From JBCFAY01 sp038562375 (lineage in GTDB: Bacteria; Bacillota; Clostridia; Christensenellales; CAG-138), in the NCBI GenBank assembly GCA_038562375.1, contig JBCFAY010000011.1, positions 38,365-102,364 on the forward strand: DNA of 64,000 nt, written 5' to 3'. Numbering within the stretch: position 1 is the stretch's first letter; each line of letters begins with the position of its first letter. Below, in pieces: positions 50,201-59,080 of the stretch. The translations under genes and the position numbers were made by a program. Under the pieces are notes generated by a model, which saw only the letters and a program-made list of their open reading frames with translations, was not told where the DNA came from and made no database searches.

Positions 50201-51472
50201 TTAACCCAGGAACCCCTTGTAATGGCGCATGAGCATCTGGCTCTCCAACTGCGCCGATGTTTCAAGCGCAACGTTGACCATAATGAGCAGGCTCGTCGGT
50301 CCGAACATCGACTTCGTCCCGAACGCATGCAGAACAAGCGTCGGCGCAATGGCGATCACCGCGAGGAAGAGCGCGCCGAAAAGCGTCAGGCGGCTCGAGA
50401 TCCTCGAGAGATAATCGCTCGTCGCCCTGCCCGGCCGGATCCCGGGGATAAACCCGCCGTACTGCTGGAGATTCTTCGAAATCTCGATCGGATTGAAGGA
50501 GATCGTGGTGTAGAAATACGCGAACGCGATGATCAGCAGCGCGTAGATCGCGTAATAGATCCACGTTCCCGTGCCGAGGTACTTCACATAGAAGTCGTAG
50601 AAGCCGCTGTCCGGCCAGAACTGGGCGATCATGCCCGGGAACTGGATCAGCGTCATCGCAAAAATCAGCGGCATAACGCCGTTGGCGTTCGCCTTCATCG
50701 GGATATGCGTGGTCTGGCCGCCGTACATCTTGCGGCCGACGACGCGTTTAGCATACTGGACGGGGATCTTCCTGACGCCCTTGTCGATGAACACGACGCC
50801 CGTGATCAGAACCGCCAGCATCAGCAGTATGATCGGGATCACCCACCACGCAAGGTTCCCGCCCGCATACGTCGGGTCGAAGAAGGCGCGGCCATAGTTA
50901 ATCACAGTAATCGGCACACGGGCTGCGATCGAGGTGAAGATCAGCAGCGAAATGCCGTTGCCGACGCCTTTTTCGGTGATGCGCTCGCCCATCCACATCA
51001 AAAACGCGGTGCCGGCGGTCGAAACTACGCCGATGGTCAGATAGGTCATGATCCCTTGATTGAGAACCGCGCTCTGACCAAGGCCGAGCACGATACCGAC
51101 GCTCTGGATGAACGCGAGAGCGACGCCGGTGTAGCGCGTGATGCGCTCCATCTTCTGCTTCCCGTCCTCCTCCTTGCTCAGGCGCTCGAGCGCCGGCACA
51201 GCGATGGCCAGAAGCTGGATGATGATCGACGCGGTGATGTAAGGCGTAATGCCCATCGCGAATATCGTGAAATCCCCGAACGCGCCGCCCGAAAGAAGAT
51301 TCAGGAAGCTGAGGATGTCATACTGATCCGCCATATAGGCGATGTACGCCGTGTTGACGCCGGGGACCGGAATAAAGGATCCAAGCCTGTAGATCAACAC
51401 CAGCAGCAAGGTGTAAAGAATCTTACTGCGGATATCCTTGACCTTCCACGCGTTGATCAATGTTTTGAACAT
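50201..51472 (-). CDS. secY: Preprotein translocase subunit SecY
   Basis: 423 residues with ten membrane helices. Conserved parts: YRLGSFIPVPGVN, the GGAFGDFTIFAMGITPYITASII plug/first pore region, and the C-terminal MLMRHYKGFLG. Channel of the Sec translocon. Its ATG shares one base with the rplO stop (TGATG). Confidence 0.98.
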   Translation of the reverse strand: MFKTLINAWKVKDIRSKILYTLLLVLIYRLGSFIPVPGVNTAYIAYMADQYDILSFLNLLSGGAFGDFTIFAMGITPYITASIIIQLLAIAVPALERLSKEEDGKQKMERITRYTGVALAFIQSVGIVLGLGQSAVLNQGIMTYLTIGVVSTAGTAFLMWMGERITEKGVGNGISLLIFTSIAARVPITVINYGRAFFDPTYAGGNLAWWVIPIILLMLAVLITGVVFIDKGVRKIPVQYAKRVVGRKMYGGQTTHIPMKANANGVMPLIFAMTLIQFPGMIAQFWPDSGFYDFYVKYLGTGTWIYYAIYALLIIAFAYFYTTISFNPIEISKNLQQYGGFIPGIRPGRATSDYLSRISSRLTLFGALFLAVIAIAPTLVLHAFGTKSMFGPTSLLIMVNVALETSAQLESQMLMRHYKGFLG

Positions 51473-51915
51473 CAGGAAATCACCTCGGCGGTACCGCCAA
51501 CGGCTTCGATGGACTGCTTGGCAGACTCGGTAAACTTGGCCGCTTTCACGTCCAGCTTCTTCGTCAGCTCACCGCGGCCCAAAACCTTAAGACCGTCCTT
51601 CTCAATCTTGCGGATGATACGCATCTGCTTGAGAAGCTCAGCGGTAACCTCAGTACCGTTATCGAGCTTCTCCAAATCCGAGATGTTGATTACGGTATAT
51701 TCCTTAGCAAATATGTTGGTAAAACCACGCTTCGGAAGGCGGCGTGCCAGAGGCATCTGACCTCCTTCGAAGCCGTTCTTCTTGCTTCCGCTGCGGGCCT
51801 TTTGCCCTTTGTGGCCCATCGTGGACGTTTTGCCCATGCCGGAACCGGTACCGCGACCGACGCGCTTTGGCGCTTTGGTCGAACCCGGTGCGGGCTGTAA
51901 CTCATGCAGTTTCAC
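51472..51915 (-). CDS. rplO: 50S ribosomal protein L15
   Basis: 147 residues from a GTG at 51915 (GGAGG 10 nt upstream), giving MKLHELQPAPGSTKAPKRVGR. GRGTGSGMGKTSTMGHKGQKAR and GFEGGQMPLARRLPKRGF are diagnostic. Binds 23S rRNA late in 50S assembly. Confidence 0.97.
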   Translation of the reverse strand: MKLHELQPAPGSTKAPKRVGRGTGSGMGKTSTMGHKGQKARSGSKKNGFEGGQMPLARRLPKRGFTNIFAKEYTVINISDLEKLDNGTEVTAELLKQMRIIRKIEKDGLKVLGRGELTKKLDVKAAKFTESAKQSIEAVGGTAEVIS

Positions 51916-51934
51916 AGGTCTTGCACCTCCCGTT

Positions 51935-52114
51935 TCAAATCTCTTCCACCTTAACAAGGTGTTTTACCTTGAAGATCATGCCGCGGATGCAGGCGTTGTC
52001 CGGCTGCTCCACAGTGCTCCTGATCTTCTTCAGCCCCAGCGCCTCGACCGTTGCCTTCTGATCCGCAAGCGCGCCGATGGTGCTTTTTACCAGCGTTATC
52101 TTAAGCTTTGCCAT
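51935..52114 (-). CDS. rpmD: 50S ribosomal protein L30
   Basis: 59 residues from the ATG at 52114 (GGAG upstream). LKITLVKSTIGALADQKATVEALGL and the RGMIFKVKHLVKVEEI end are the complete bacterial L30. Confidence 0.96.
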   Translation of the reverse strand: MAKLKITLVKSTIGALADQKATVEALGLKKIRSTVEQPDNACIRGMIFKVKHLVKVEEI

Positions 52115-52129
52115 GGTTGCTTTCTCCAA

Positions 52130-52633
52130 TCAGTTCAGAATTTCGGCCACGGTCTTGCCGCGCAGGCGCGCGACCTGTTCCGCAGTGCGAAGCTGCGCGA
52201 GGCCTTCCAGCGTCGCCTTGACGCAGTTGGAAGGGTTGCTCGAGCCATAGGATTTGGTCCGGATGTCCTTGATGCCAGCCATCTCCAGCACAGCGCGCGC
52301 GGGACCGCCCGCGATAACGCCGGTACCTTCCTGAGCCGGAAGCATCCTCACATGACCCTTGCCGAACTTGCCTTCCACGGCATGGGGAATCGTGGAACCC
52401 ACGATGGGAACCTCGATCATGTGGCGCTTCGCATCCTCGATGCCCTTGCGGATCGCCTCAGGAATTTCGGCGGCTTTGCCCATGCCTACGCCGACATGTC
52501 CGTTCGCATCGCCTACAACCATCAAAGCGCTGAAGCGGAAGTTGCGGCCGCCCTTAACGACTTTGGCAACGCGGTTGACCGCGACGAGTCTTTCTTTTAA
52601 ATCCAGCGTTGTTGGATCAATACGCTTCTGCAT
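52130..52633 (-). CDS. rpsE: 30S ribosomal protein S5
   Basis: 167 residues. LKERLVAVNRVAKVVKGGRNFRFSALMVVGD, the DNGHVGVGMGKAAEIPEA region and VIAGGPARAVLEMAGIKDI are standard. Involved in mRNA entry and decoding accuracy. AAGGAGG precedes the ATG. Confidence 0.98.
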   Translation of the reverse strand: MQKRIDPTTLDLKERLVAVNRVAKVVKGGRNFRFSALMVVGDANGHVGVGMGKAAEIPEAIRKGIEDAKRHMIEVPIVGSTIPHAVEGKFGKGHVRMLPAQEGTGVIAGGPARAVLEMAGIKDIRTKSYGSSNPSNCVKATLEGLAQLRTAEQVARLRGKTVAEILN

Positions 52634-52645
52634 CTCGTTTCCTCC

Positions 52646-53014
52646 TTAGAAGTCCAGGCCGGCTTTGCGGGCGCCCGCAGCCAGCTCGGCAAGACGGCCG
52701 GTATACAAATAACCGCCGCGGTCGAACACCACCTTGGAAACGCCTTTCTCCAGCGCGCGCTTTCCAATGAGTTCGCCGACCAGCATGGCCGCCTCCTTTT
52801 TTGTCTTGCCCGAGAGCTCGCCCTTAAGCTCCGCATCCAGCGTAGACGCCGCGACCAGGGTACTGCCCGTCTCGTCGTTGATCAGCTGCGTGTAGATGTT
52901 GTTCAGGCTCCGGTATACGTTGAGCCTCGGACGCTCGGACGTGCCGACGATGTGTTTGCGCATACGATTGTGCCGCGCTTTGCGCACAGCGTTTTTATCG
53001 ATTCTTGAAATCAT
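52646..53014 (-). CDS. rplR: 50S ribosomal protein L18
   Basis: 122 residues. RKARHNRMRKHIVGTSERPRLNVYRS and VVFDRGGYLYTGRLAELAAGARKAGLDF are diagnostic. Brings 5S rRNA into the 50S. Confidence 0.98.
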   Translation of the reverse strand: MISRIDKNAVRKARHNRMRKHIVGTSERPRLNVYRSLNNIYTQLINDETGSTLVAASTLDAELKGELSGKTKKEAAMLVGELIGKRALEKGVSKVVFDRGGYLYTGRLAELAAGARKAGLDF

Positions 53015-53038
53015 CCCTCTGTCACTCCTCTCTACGCC

Positions 53039-53581
53039 TTATTTTTTGCCCGTTTTGCCTTCTTTGCGGCGTACGACCTCGGTGGCGTACTTGATGCCCT
53101 TGCCCTTATAGGGCTCCGGCGGTCTTACCGCGCGGACATTGGCCGCAATCTGGCCGACGAGCTGCTTAGAGATACCTTTTACCGCGATCTTGCTCGGAGC
53201 GGGCACCTCGAACTGGATGCCGTCCTGTTCCACGAATTCAACGGGATGGGAATACCCGACGTTGAGCACGAGCTTATCGCCCTGCTTCTGCGCGCGGTAG
53301 CCCACGCCGACGATTTCAAGGTTTTTCGTAAAGCCGTCGGTTACCCCCGTCACCATATTGTTGATGAGGGTACGGCTTAGACCATGCAGCGCACGGTCTT
53401 CCTTCGCATCGGAGGGACGCTTGACCGTGAACACGGCGCCGTCCTGCTCCAGAATCATCCTGCTAGAAATTTTCTCCGAAAGCTGCCCCTTGGGCCCTTT
53501 AACAGTCACGGTGTGATCATCGCCGACCGTGATTGTCACTCCGACAGGAACAGAGATCGGAAGTTTTCCGATTCGAGACAT
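53039..53581 (-). CDS. rplF: 50S ribosomal protein L6
   Basis: 180 residues, two L6 repeats. SRIGKLPISVPVGVTI at the start and RPPEPYKGKGIKYATEVVRRKEGK at the end are conserved. GGAGGTG precedes the ATG. Confidence 0.98.
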   Translation of the reverse strand: MSRIGKLPISVPVGVTITVGDDHTVTVKGPKGQLSEKISSRMILEQDGAVFTVKRPSDAKEDRALHGLSRTLINNMVTGVTDGFTKNLEIVGVGYRAQKQGDKLVLNVGYSHPVEFVEQDGIQFEVPAPSKIAVKGISKQLVGQIAANVRAVRPPEPYKGKGIKYATEVVRRKEGKTGKK

Positions 53582-53648
53582 TCGTTACACCTCCATTTGC
53601 TTTGTGTTGGCCCCGAAAACGCCTTGGCCGGGGCTCTTGAGCGCATAC

Positions 53649-54047
53649 TTACCAGATATAGGCGAGCACTTCCCCGCCAACCGCCTGCTTGCGGGCTTCA
53701 CGATCGGTCATGACGCCGCAGGAAGTGGAAAGGATGGCGACGCCGAGCCCGCCGAGCACCTTGGGGATCTGATCCTTGCGCGCATAGACGCGCAGGCCGG
53801 GCTTGCTGATGCGTTTGAGGCCGGTGATGACCCTCTGGCGGTTCTGACCATACTTGAGCGTGATGTGGATGGTCTTTACCACGCCGTTTTCGGTCATCTC
53901 GTAGCCCTTGATGTAACCTTCGCGCAGAAGGATCTGAACGATCGCCTTCTTCATGTTGGAAGCGGGCACGTCCACGACGTCGTGTTTCGCGATCAGAGCG
54001 TTGCGGATACGCGTGAGCATATCGGCGATGGGATCCGTTACGAGCAT
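53649..54047 (-). CDS. rpsH: 30S ribosomal protein S8
   Basis: 132 residues. TDPIADMLTRIRNALIAKHD and the C-terminal STSCGVMTDREARKQAVGGEVLAYIW are diagnostic. Assembles the 30S central domain and is a known repressor of the spc operon in other bacteria. Confidence 0.98.
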   Translation of the reverse strand: MLVTDPIADMLTRIRNALIAKHDVVDVPASNMKKAIVQILLREGYIKGYEMTENGVVKTIHITLKYGQNRQRVITGLKRISKPGLRVYARKDQIPKVLGGLGVAILSTSCGVMTDREARKQAVGGEVLAYIW

Positions 54048-54072
54048 ACTCTATTTCCTCCTTTCAGGCGGC

Positions 54073-54258
54073 TTACCAGCTTGCCTTGCGCACGCCGGGG
54101 ATCTCGCCCTTGTGCGCCATCTCGCGGAAGCAGATGCGGCAAATCCCGAACTTGCGCAGAACGCTGTGCGGACGTCCGCAGACGCGGCAGCGCGTATAGG
54201 CGCGGGAGCTGAATTTGGGCGCAGCCTGCTGTTTGTTGATCATGCTTTTCTTTGCCAC
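54073..54258 (-). CDS. rpsZ: 30S ribosomal protein S14, type Z (zinc)
   Basis: 61 residues from a GTG at 54258 (GAGGAAA upstream), giving (M)AKKSMINKQQ. The zinc-binding CRVCGRPH and CRICF pairs mark the short zinc form typical of Gram-positive bacteria. rpsN type Z is an alternative name. Confidence 0.97.
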   Translation of the reverse strand: MAKKSMINKQQAAPKFSSRAYTRCRVCGRPHSVLRKFGICRICFREMAHKGEIPGVRKASW

Positions 54259-54275
54259 GATATTTCCTCCTTCAA

Positions 54276-54905
54276 TCAAGCCTGCACGAACGGCATGCCC
54301 ATCAGGGACAGCAGTTCCTTGGCTTCCTCGTCGGTCTTGGCGGTGGTGACAAACACGATATCCATACCGCGCGTCTTATCCACGTTGTCGTAATCGATTT
54401 CCGGGAAAATCAATTGCTCTTTCACGCCCATCGCGTAATTGCCGCGGCCGTCGAAGGATTTATCGGAAATTCCACGGAAGTCGCGCACGCGCGGAAGCAC
54501 GATGTTCATCAGCTTATCGGCGAAGTAATACATCCGATCGCCGCGCAACGTGACCTTCGCGCCGATGTTCATGCCCTCGCGGACCTTGAAGTTCGCGACG
54601 GACTTCTTCGCCTTGGTGACGACGGGCTTCTGGCCCGCGATCAGGGAAAGCTCTTCGAGCGCGCTCTCGAGGCCCTTCGGGTTGTCCTTCTCAGAGCCTA
54701 AGCCCATGTTCAGAACGACCTTGACGAGCTTCGGGGTCTGCATCACGTTCTTATAACCGAACTTGGTCATCAGAGCGGGCGCGATCTCAGCCGTATATTT
54801 CTCTTTCAGGCGCGCCGGCCCCGAAAAGGGCAGAGCTTCCTGCGCGACCTTTTTCTTTTTATTGGCGCCTGACGCCGCTTCCGCGGCCTGGTTCTTCTTT
54901 GCCAC
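54276..54905 (-). CDS. rplE: 50S ribosomal protein L5 with N-terminal extension
   Basis: 209 residues from a GTG at 54905 (GGAGG 8 nt upstream); the family is usually about 179-180. The first 30 residues are an Ala/Lys-rich extension (KKNQAAEAASGANKKKKVAQ) ahead of the normal RLKEKYTAEIAPALMTKFGYKN. The rest, including VVLNMGLGSE, RDFRGIS and GMDIVFVTTAKTDEEAKELL, is standard. Binds 5S rRNA and P-site tRNA. Confidence 0.96.
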   Translation of the reverse strand: MAKKNQAAEAASGANKKKKVAQEALPFSGPARLKEKYTAEIAPALMTKFGYKNVMQTPKLVKVVLNMGLGSEKDNPKGLESALEELSLIAGQKPVVTKAKKSVANFKVREGMNIGAKVTLRGDRMYYFADKLMNIVLPRVRDFRGISDKSFDGRGNYAMGVKEQLIFPEIDYDNVDKTRGMDIVFVTTAKTDEEAKELLSLMGMPFVQA

Positions 54906-54928
54906 TCGTGTTACCTCCTTTCCAAACC

Positions 54929-55246
54929 TCAGTCGATGTTCTTGCCGCACTTCTTGCAGACACGAACCTTCTTGTCACCCACATAGGCATGACCCACTCG
55001 CGTTGCCTTGCCGCACTTAGAGCACACCAGCATCACGTTGGATACGTGGATCGTGCCTTCCTTCTTGATGCGGCCGCCGGGCTGCCCCTGCTTTTTAGGC
55101 TTGGTATGCCGGGTAATCATATTCACGTTCTGGACGACGACGCGCTCCTCCTTGGGCATGGCAACCATGACTTTACCCTGTTTGCCCTTGTCCTTGCCGG
55201 AGATGACGACGACGGTATCGTCCCTTTTGACGTTGAGTTTGTTCAT
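54929..55246 (-). CDS. rplX: 50S ribosomal protein L24
   Basis: 105 residues. KOW domain VKRDDTVVVISGKDKGKQGKVM and NMITRHTKPKKQGQPGGRIKKEG are standard; the tail carries CSKCGK and CKKCGK, a zinc-ribbon-like pair seen in some Gram-positive L24 proteins. Early 50S assembly protein. Confidence 0.97.
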   Translation of the reverse strand: MNKLNVKRDDTVVVISGKDKGKQGKVMVAMPKEERVVVQNVNMITRHTKPKKQGQPGGRIKKEGTIHVSNVMLVCSKCGKATRVGHAYVGDKKVRVCKKCGKNID

Positions 55247-55261
55247 TTGCTGCGTCCCTCC

Positions 55262-55630
55262 TTAGAGCACTTCCGGCGCGAGCGAGACGATCTTCATATA
55301 GTCCTTCTCGCGCAGTTCGCGCGCGACCGGCCCGAAGATACGGGTACCGCGCGGCTGCTTTTGATCGTTGATGATCACGGCCGCGTTATCGTCGAAACGG
55401 ATGTAGCTGCCGTCCGGCCTGTGGATCCCCGACACGGTACGCACGACGACCGCCTTGACGACGTCCTTCTTTTTGACGGCGCCGCCGGGCGAAGCCGTCT
55501 TAACCGAGGCGACGATCACGTCGCCGATATTCGCACTTCTGCGGAACGAACCTCCAAGCACACGAATGCACATGATCTCCTTCGCGCCGCTGTTGTCCGC
55601 GACCTTTAACCTGGTCTGTGGCTGAATCAT
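55262..55630 (-). CDS. rplN: 50S ribosomal protein L14
   Basis: 122 residues. MIQPQTRLKVADNSGAKEIMCI and the RGTRIFGPVARELREKDYMKIVSLAPEVL end are diagnostic. Confidence 0.98.
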   Translation of the reverse strand: MIQPQTRLKVADNSGAKEIMCIRVLGGSFRRSANIGDVIVASVKTASPGGAVKKKDVVKAVVVRTVSGIHRPDGSYIRFDDNAAVIINDQKQPRGTRIFGPVARELREKDYMKIVSLAPEVL

Positions 55631-55651
55631 GCTCAGGTCCTCCTTTCAGGC

Positions 55652-55909
55652 TTACTTCGCCTTCTCCACGATTTCAACGAGACGCCACCTCTTGTCCTTG
55701 CTTAAGGGGCGAGTCTCCATGATCTTCACCGTATCGCCGATGCCGCATTCGTTCTTCTCGTCATGCGCCTTGAACTTGCGGGTTCGGTTGACCATCTTGC
55801 CATACAGCGGATGACGCACTTTGGTCTTGATCGCCACGACAACGGTCTTATCCATTTTATCGCTGACCACAACGCCCGTGCGGGTTTTGCGATATCCTCT
55901 CATTTCCAC
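55652..55909 (-). CDS. rpsQ: 30S ribosomal protein S17
   Basis: 85 residues from a GTG at 55909, 8 nt after AGGAGG; the ATG two codons on is too far from it. YRKTRTGVVVSDKMDKTVVVAI and DTVKIMETRPLSKDKRWRLVEI are standard. Confidence 0.97.
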   Translation of the reverse strand: MEMRGYRKTRTGVVVSDKMDKTVVVAIKTKVRHPLYGKMVNRTRKFKAHDEKNECGIGDTVKIMETRPLSKDKRWRLVEIVEKAK

Positions 55910-55925
55910 GCTTCATTCCTCCTTC

Positions 55926-56129
55926 TTACTCGCCCATGGCCTTGAGCTCGCGTTCGCACAGGAGCGTCTTGATGCGGGCGATATCCCGCTTGCACTCCTT
56001 GATCCGCTGAGGGTTCTGGAGCTGTCCGGTCGCTAACTGAAAACGGAGGTTGAAAAGCTCGGTCTTAAACTCCTTCTCGCGCGCGGAAAGATCCTGTGTT
56101 GACAATTTTCTCAAATCGTTAACCTTCAT
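55926..56129 (-). CDS. rpmC: 50S ribosomal protein L29
   Basis: 67 residues from the ATG at 56129, overlapping the rplP stop by 11 nt. LRKLSTQDLSAREKEFKTELFNLRFQLATGQLQNPQRIKECKRDIARIKT is the full two-helix protein at the exit tunnel. Confidence 0.97.
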   Translation of the reverse strand: MKVNDLRKLSTQDLSAREKEFKTELFNLRFQLATGQLQNPQRIKECKRDIARIKTLLCERELKAMGE

Positions 56130-56559
56130 CGCTCTCACCACCCACTTCTTCGATTTCCTTCTTGATGACCTTGCTCTTGAGCGGGAGCTTGTGCATCGCA
56201 AGCCTCAGGGCTTCGTGCGCGATATCCTCGGATACGCCTGCGATCTCGAACATCACGCGTCCGGGCTTGACGACCGCCACCCAGTATTCCGGCGAACCTT
56301 TACCGCTGCCCATGCGCGTTTCGGCCGGCTTCTCGGTTACGGGTTTGTCGGGGAAGATCTTGATCCAAACCTTACCGCCGCGCTTGATGTAACGCGTCAT
56401 CGCGATACGAGCCGCCTCGATCTGGTTGCTCGTCACCCATGCGGGTTCGAGCGCCACAAGACCGTATTCGCCATAGCTGATGACGTTGCCGCGCATGGCT
56501 TTGCCCTTCATGCGGCCACGATGCACCCTGCGGCGCTTGACCCTCTTTGGCATCAGCAT
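56119..56559 (-). CDS. rplP: 50S ribosomal protein L16
   Basis: 146 residues from the ATG at 56559 (GGGGGG 8 nt upstream). LMPKRVKRRRVHRGRMKGKA, YGEYGLVALEPAW and KVWIKIFPDKPVTEKPAETRMGSGKG are diagnostic. The C-terminus is longer and more acidic than in E. coli (EIEEVGGESDEG). Confidence 0.97.
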   Translation of the reverse strand: MLMPKRVKRRRVHRGRMKGKAMRGNVISYGEYGLVALEPAWVTSNQIEAARIAMTRYIKRGGKVWIKIFPDKPVTEKPAETRMGSGKGSPEYWVAVVKPGRVMFEIAGVSEDIAHEALRLAMHKLPLKSKVIKKEIEEVGGESDEG

Positions 56560-56561
56560 GG

Positions 56562-57218
56562 TTATTTCCCCCCTTCCGCCCTCTTGGGCCTTTGCAGTAC
56601 TTCGCCCTTGTAGATCCAAACCTTGACGCCGATACGGCCGTAGGTCGTATGGGCTTCGCAGAAACCGTACTCGATGTCCGCGCGGATGGTCTGCAGGGGA
56701 ATCGATCCTTCGTGATAGCCTTCGCTGCGCGCGATTTCCGCGCCGCCGAGGCGGCCCGCGCACAGGAGCTTGATGCCCTTCGCGCCGGCTTTCATCGCGC
56801 GGCCCATGGACTGCTTCATCGCACGGCGGAAGGAAATGCGCTTCTCAAGCTGAGCCGCGATGTTCTCGGCCACGAGCTGAGCGTTCGCGTCCGCGTTGCG
56901 GACTTCCATGATGTTGACGTTGACCGGGCGTCCTACGAGCTTCGAGATGTCCGCCTTGATCGCCTCCACCCCGACGCCGCCCTTGCCGATGAGCATGCCC
57001 GGGCGGGCGGTGAAGATGCTGACCGTGACCTTATTGGTCGCGCGCTCGATCTCGATGCGGGAAACGGAGGACGCGTAGTACTTCTTCTTGACGTAATCGC
57101 GGATCTTCCGATCCTCGATCAGATAATCGGCGAAATCCTTTTTGGACGCGTACCAGCGGGTGTTCCAATCCCTGATGACGCCGACGCGGAAGCCGTTCGG
57201 ATTAACTTTCTGTCCCAT
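56562..57218 (-). CDS. rpsC: 30S ribosomal protein S3
   Basis: 218 residues. GQKVNPNGFRVGVIRDWNTRWYA, the KH domain RPGMLIGKGGVGVEAIK, and the C-terminal GCARIGGAEIAR-like GRLGGAEIARSE are standard. mRNA helicase face of the 30S. Confidence 0.98.
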   Translation of the reverse strand: MGQKVNPNGFRVGVIRDWNTRWYASKKDFADYLIEDRKIRDYVKKKYYASSVSRIEIERATNKVTVSIFTARPGMLIGKGGVGVEAIKADISKLVGRPVNVNIMEVRNADANAQLVAENIAAQLEKRISFRRAMKQSMGRAMKAGAKGIKLLCAGRLGGAEIARSEGYHEGSIPLQTIRADIEYGFCEAHTTYGRIGVKVWIYKGEVLQRPKRAEGGK

Positions 57219-57229
57219 GATTTTCCTCC

Positions 57230-57616
57230 TTACTTCGCCTGGTCCAAAACAACCGTGATATGGCTCGTGCGCTTCTTGATGCGGGAGGCACGGCCCTGTG
57301 CGCGCGGGCGGAAACGCTTGAGCGTCGGGCCCTGGTTCGCGTACACTTCGGCGACAAACAGGTTGTCGCGGCTCATATCGAGGTTGTTCTCCGCGTTGGC
57401 TGCGGCGCTCTGGAGAACCTTCTTGACCACCTCGGAAGCGGCCTTGGGCGTAAACTCCAGTATCGCCTGCGCTTCGGCGAAGGACTTTCCGCGGATCATA
57501 TCGATGACGATCTTGACCTTGCGGGAGGAAATTCTTACGTAGCGGGCGATCGCGCGGGGACGCTTATCGGCATTCGTGCGGCGGGCCGCCGACTTTTCTC
57601 TAGATCTAGTTGCCAT
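57230..57616 (-). CDS. rplV: 50S ribosomal protein L22
   Basis: 128 residues from the ATG at 57616. ARYVRISSRKVKIVIDMIRGKSFAEAQAILEF and the loop end PRAQGRASRIKKRTSHITVVL are standard. Lines the exit tunnel. The first 20 residues are an extra Arg/Ala-rich stretch. AGGAGG lies 11 nt upstream. Confidence 0.97.
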   Translation of the reverse strand: MATRSREKSAARRTNADKRPRAIARYVRISSRKVKIVIDMIRGKSFAEAQAILEFTPKAASEVVKKVLQSAAANAENNLDMSRDNLFVAEVYANQGPTLKRFRPRAQGRASRIKKRTSHITVVLDQAK

Positions 57617-57632
57617 CTTTCGTTGTCCCTCC

Positions 57633-57914
57633 TTATTTCCCGCCCGAGGATTTCTCGGAACCTCTGTGCCCCCTGAAAGTACGGGTGGGAGCAAATTCGC
57701 CCAATTTATGTCCGACCATATCCTCGGTCATATATACCGGCACATGCTTTCTGCCATCGTGGACAGCGATCGTGTGGCCGACCATGTCGGGAAAAATCGT
57801 GGACGCGCGCGACCAAGTCTTAATCACGGACTTTTTGCCGGTCTTATTCATGCTCTCGACGCGCTGTAACAGCCGCTCATTGACAAACGGGCCTTTTTTT
57901 ACTGACCTGCTCAT
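57633..57914 (-). CDS. rpsS: 30S ribosomal protein S19
   Basis: 93 residues. SRSVKKGPFVNERLLQRVE, WSRASTIFPDMVGHTIAVHDGRKHVPVY and KLGEFAPTRTFRGH are diagnostic. Confidence 0.98.
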   Translation of the reverse strand: MSRSVKKGPFVNERLLQRVESMNKTGKKSVIKTWSRASTIFPDMVGHTIAVHDGRKHVPVYMTEDMVGHKLGEFAPTRTFRGHRGSEKSSGGK

Positions 57915-57939
57915 GGTGTTGCCTCCTTCCGTCTCGCCA

Positions 57940-58773
57940 TCACTTGCCGTCTCTGCGGCGTACGATGTACTTGTTGTTTACATTCTTGGTCTTGCGGGTC
58001 TTGTGGCCGAGCGCCGGCTTGCCCCACGGCGTAACCGGGCCGGGACGGCCGATCGGGCTCTTGCCCTCGCCGCCGCCGTGCGGGTGATCGCACGGGTTCA
58101 TAACCGAGCCGCGGACGGTAGGCCTGAAGCCCTTATGGCGGGTTCTTCCGGCCTTGCCGAGCTTGATGTTCTCGTGATCGACGTTGCCGACCTGGCCGAT
58201 CGTCGCTTTCGCGTTCATCGGGATCAGCCTCACTTCGCCCGAGGGCAGCCTCACCTGCGCGTACTTGCCTTCCTTGGCCATCAGCTGCGCGGCGTTGCCT
58301 GCGGAGCGGACGAGCTGAGCGCCCTTGCCGGGCTTGAGCTCGATGCAGTGGATCATCGTGCCGATCGGAATGTTGCGGATCTCGAGGGCGTTGCCCACCT
58401 TGATGTCCGCGCCGTCGCCGGAGACGATCTGGTCCCCCACCGTGAGTCCCAAAGGAGCGATGATGTAGCGCTTCTCGCCGTCGGCGTAGTGCAAAAGCGC
58501 GATGTTCGCCGAGCGGTTCGGGTCGTACTCGATGGTGGCGACCTTCGCGGGGACGTTGTCCTTATTGCGCTTGAAATCGATGATGCGATACTTGCGCCTC
58601 GCTCCGCCGCCGCGATGGCGGACCGTGATGCGGCCGGAACTGTTGCGGCCGCCGGAGCTCCTAAGATCCTCGAGCAGCGAGCGCTCGGGGGTGGTGCAGG
58701 TGATCTCCTCAAACGCGGAGACCGTCATAAACCTTTGACCGGGGGTCGTCGGTTTGATCTTTCTAATAGCCAT
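57940..58773 (-). CDS. rplB: 50S ribosomal protein L2
   Basis: 277 residues. GGRNSSGRITVRHRGGGARRKYR, the RGSVMNPCDHPHGGGEGKSPIGRPGPVTPWGKP region with the conserved His near the peptidyl transferase centre are intact. Confidence 0.98.
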   Translation of the reverse strand: MAIRKIKPTTPGQRFMTVSAFEEITCTTPERSLLEDLRSSGGRNSSGRITVRHRGGGARRKYRIIDFKRNKDNVPAKVATIEYDPNRSANIALLHYADGEKRYIIAPLGLTVGDQIVSGDGADIKVGNALEIRNIPIGTMIHCIELKPGKGAQLVRSAGNAAQLMAKEGKYAQVRLPSGEVRLIPMNAKATIGQVGNVDHENIKLGKAGRTRHKGFRPTVRGSVMNPCDHPHGGGEGKSPIGRPGPVTPWGKPALGHKTRKTKNVNNKYIVRRRDGK

Positions 58774-58783
58774 GCTTGCCTCC

Positions 58784-59080
58784 TTACTGCGCCATGCTGT
58801 CGAAGAACTCGATGCCCTTGGAGTCCTTCTTCAGCTTCACGTAGGCCTTTTTCGTCGAGGGACGACGGCCCGAGTGAACGCCTTGCTTCTTGATCTTGCC
58901 AAGCGAGTTGAGCGTATGAACGCTGTCGACCTTCACGCCGAATACCGCTTCGACCGCCTGCCTTACTTCCGTCTTGGAAGCCCTTTTGTCCACGATGAAC
59001 GTGTAGGTCTTTTGGGGCAGGAAATCATAGCTCTTTTCGGTCAGGACAGGCTTGATGATAATGTCATGCGGGTTCTTCAT
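58784..59080 (-). CDS. rplW: 50S ribosomal protein L23
   Basis: 98 residues. PHDIIIKPVLTEKSYDFL and YTFIVDKRASKTEVRQAVEAVFGVKVDSV are standard. Docking site for trigger factor and SRP. Its ATG shares one base with the rplD stop. Confidence 0.98.
   Translation of the reverse strand: MKNPHDIIIKPVLTEKSYDFLPQKTYTFIVDKRASKTEVRQAVEAVFGVKVDSVHTLNSLGKIKKQGVHSGRRPSTKKAYVKLKKDSKGIEFFDSMAQ

Noticed and set aside
50093..51760. Plus strand 555-codon frame opposite secY and rplO
   Set aside because: Antisense of well-defined ribosomal operon genes; composition is Arg/His/Asp-rich and shows no domain.
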